Source: Rubrobacteraceae bacterium (GTDB lineage: Bacteria > Actinomycetota > Rubrobacteria > Rubrobacterales > Rubrobacteraceae). From it: DNA of 5,399 nucleotides. Positions 5,256 through 5,399 of the stretch are shown here, piece by piece (the stretch's first letter is position 1; each line of letters opens with the position of its first letter). The DNA is taken from positions 1-5,399 of the forward strand of contig JACCSM010000628.1 of NCBI GenBank assembly GCA_013698525.1. The letters are read 5' to 3'. A program made the translations under genes and the position numbers. The notes beneath the pieces were generated by a model. That model saw nothing but the letters and a program-made list of their open reading frames with translations. It searched no databases and was not told where the DNA came from.

Positions 5256-5399
5256 CTACCAACCGAAATCAACGCCGAGACACTCATAGAGCCTCTTGTT
5301 GTACGGCTCGAAGTAGGCCTCCAGCCGTCGCCTGGTGGACGGGTCCATCTTCTGCTTGTAGGACCCTGTGTGTCGTCTTTGTTCAAGCTCCGAAGCCTC
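5256..5399 (-). CDS. C-terminal fragment of a heparan sulfate 3-O-sulfotransferase-like sulfotransferase, N-terminus beyond window
   Basis: An open frame enters from the right edge and ends at TAG 5256-5258 after 47 residues. Its end, MDPSTRRRLEAYFEPYNKRL followed by YECLGVDFGW, has the layout of the C-terminus of heparan sulfate 3-O-sulfotransferases and related bacterial Sulfotransfer_1 proteins: a Pro-capped helix, the (F/Y)-x-x-x-N-x-x-(L/F) stretch and a final D-x-x-W. Vertebrate enzymes, as I recall them, end with [20 protein letters not shown]. It would transfer sulfate from PAPS to a sugar hydroxyl. The PAPS-binding motifs lie outside the window, so activity cannot be judged. It is convergent with the fusion gene, 102 bases away. 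A longer minus-strand frame over 5150-5386 in another register overlaps it and is a shadow. Confidence 0.75.
   Translation of the reverse strand, partial: EASELEQRRHTGSYKQKMDPSTRRRLEAYFEPYNKRLYECLGVDFGW

Noticed and set aside
5150..5386. Minus-strand open frame of 78 codons at the right edge
   Set aside because: It overlaps the sulfotransferase C-terminus in another frame; the encoded sequence is low-complexity and unlike any family.

Overview
The window is high-GC bacterial DNA. Hand counts give about 53 to 68 percent GC for most coding stretches, falling to about 48 percent in individual 60-base lines. GTG starts are used, and AGG and ATA codons are frequent for a high-GC genome. This fits a Gram-positive actinobacterium; a Rubrobacter-like organism is my guess, but nothing here proves it.

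Layout. Positions 1-3135 carry a leftward gene series. In transcription order it reads: a sulfotransferase (3135 to 2068), a lysine-rich lipoprotein with a small beta-type domain (2005 to 1484), an atypical NAD(P)-binding epimerase-like protein of the short-chain dehydrogenase (SDR) family (1434 to 556), a 47-residue small ORF (509 to 366), and the first 116 codons of a membrane polyprenyl-phosphate sugar-1-phosphate transferase that runs off the left edge. Gaps are 62, 49, 46 and 15 bases. Two of the gaps hold plausible secondary promoters, so this is probably an operon with internal starts. Positions 3136-3431 form a divergent intergenic region. A rightward gene (3432-5153) encodes an unusual 573-residue protein with two different sulfotransferase-type domains and a C-terminal coiled coil. 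At the right edge (5256-5399, minus strand) lies the C-terminus of a third sulfotransferase, resembling heparan sulfate 3-O-sulfotransferases; it is convergent with the fusion gene.

Together the genes suggest a surface-polysaccharide locus. The sugar-phosphate transferase would start a glycan on a lipid carrier, the epimerase-like protein may modify a sugar or act as a redox or structural partner, and several sulfotransferases from different families would add sulfate from 3'-phosphoadenylyl sulfate (PAPS). The glycan and the acceptor positions cannot be read from this window. The strongest points of interest are the three different sulfotransferase types in about 3.3 kb and the double-domain fusion. 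I found no RNA genes, CRISPR array, insertion sequence or phage genes.
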